A stretch of 6,337 nt of DNA from Candidatus Methylomirabilis sp. (GTDB lineage Bacteria > DYJV01). The stretch spans positions 1,795 to 8,131 of the forward strand of contig DYJV01000086.1 of the NCBI GenBank assembly GCA_020722945.1. The letters run 5' to 3'. The translations under genes and the position numbers were made by a program. Of the stretch, positions 6,314 to 6,337 are shown piece after piece. The first letter of the stretch is position 1. Every line of letters begins with the position of its first letter. The notes under the pieces are model-generated. The model saw only the letters and a list, made by a program, of their open reading frames with translations, was not told where the DNA came from and did not search any database.

Positions 6314-6337
6314 GTGCAGATAACTGTATTTTCCAAT
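6314..6337 (+). CDS. Probable 5' end of a further gene, truncated by the window edge
   Basis: GTG 6314 immediately follows the TAG stop (6311-6313) of the preceding gene and has an AAGGA site 9 nt upstream. The frame is open to the window end and reads (M)QITVFSN, a beta-strand-like start. Eight codons are too few to identify the product; it would be the fifth gene of the operon. Confidence 0.4.

Overview
The window is 6.3 kb of AT-rich bacterial DNA (G+C roughly one third by eye). All convincing genes lie on the + strand. An outer-membrane-barrel-like protein fragment, a clearly bacterial L13-S9 pair, RecX and a bacterial DUF2723 membrane protein together suggest a Gram-negative (diderm) bacterium. 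It is probably from an uncultured or poorly sampled lineage of the FCB / WOR-3 / Omnitrophota kind. That placement is inference from gene content and composition; the sequence alone does not fix a phylum.

Layout. (1) 1-834: the 3' part of a gene for a beta-strand-rich, outer-membrane-barrel-like protein with a helical TPR-like tail. (2) 848-1975: a GNAT-like acetyltransferase-family protein of the YghO type, 13 nt downstream and probably co-transcribed. (3) 1963-2106: a short control region. It opens with six imperfect heptamer repeats (GTTTARA-like) that run through the stop codon of the GNAT gene, then holds a 12-bp AT palindrome and a good sigma70-type promoter. (4) 2134-2979: the ribosomal pair rplM (L13) and rpsI (S9), the latter starting at TTG behind a near-perfect Shine-Dalgarno. 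(5) 2995-3642: recX, 15 nt after rpsI. (6) 3632-6313: an 893-residue protein overlapping recX by 11 nt, with an N-terminal DUF2723 (GT-C-fold, TMEM260-like) membrane domain and eight contiguous 34-residue TPRs. (7) 6314 onward: probably the first eight codons of another gene starting at GTG.

The spacing suggests two transcription units. One ends with the GNAT-like gene; the other starts at the promoter near 2060 and runs through rplM-rpsI-recX-DUF2723/TPR, possibly into the next gene. The most notable content is the bacterial DUF2723+TPR protein, which has the same domain order as the eukaryotic O-mannosyltransferase TMEM260. Also notable are its unusual operon with recX and ribosomal proteins, the homopolymer runs inside its coding region, and the heptamer repeat tract. 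I see no CRISPR array, transposase, tRNA, rRNA or clear intrinsic terminator, and no gap of 300 bases without a gene.
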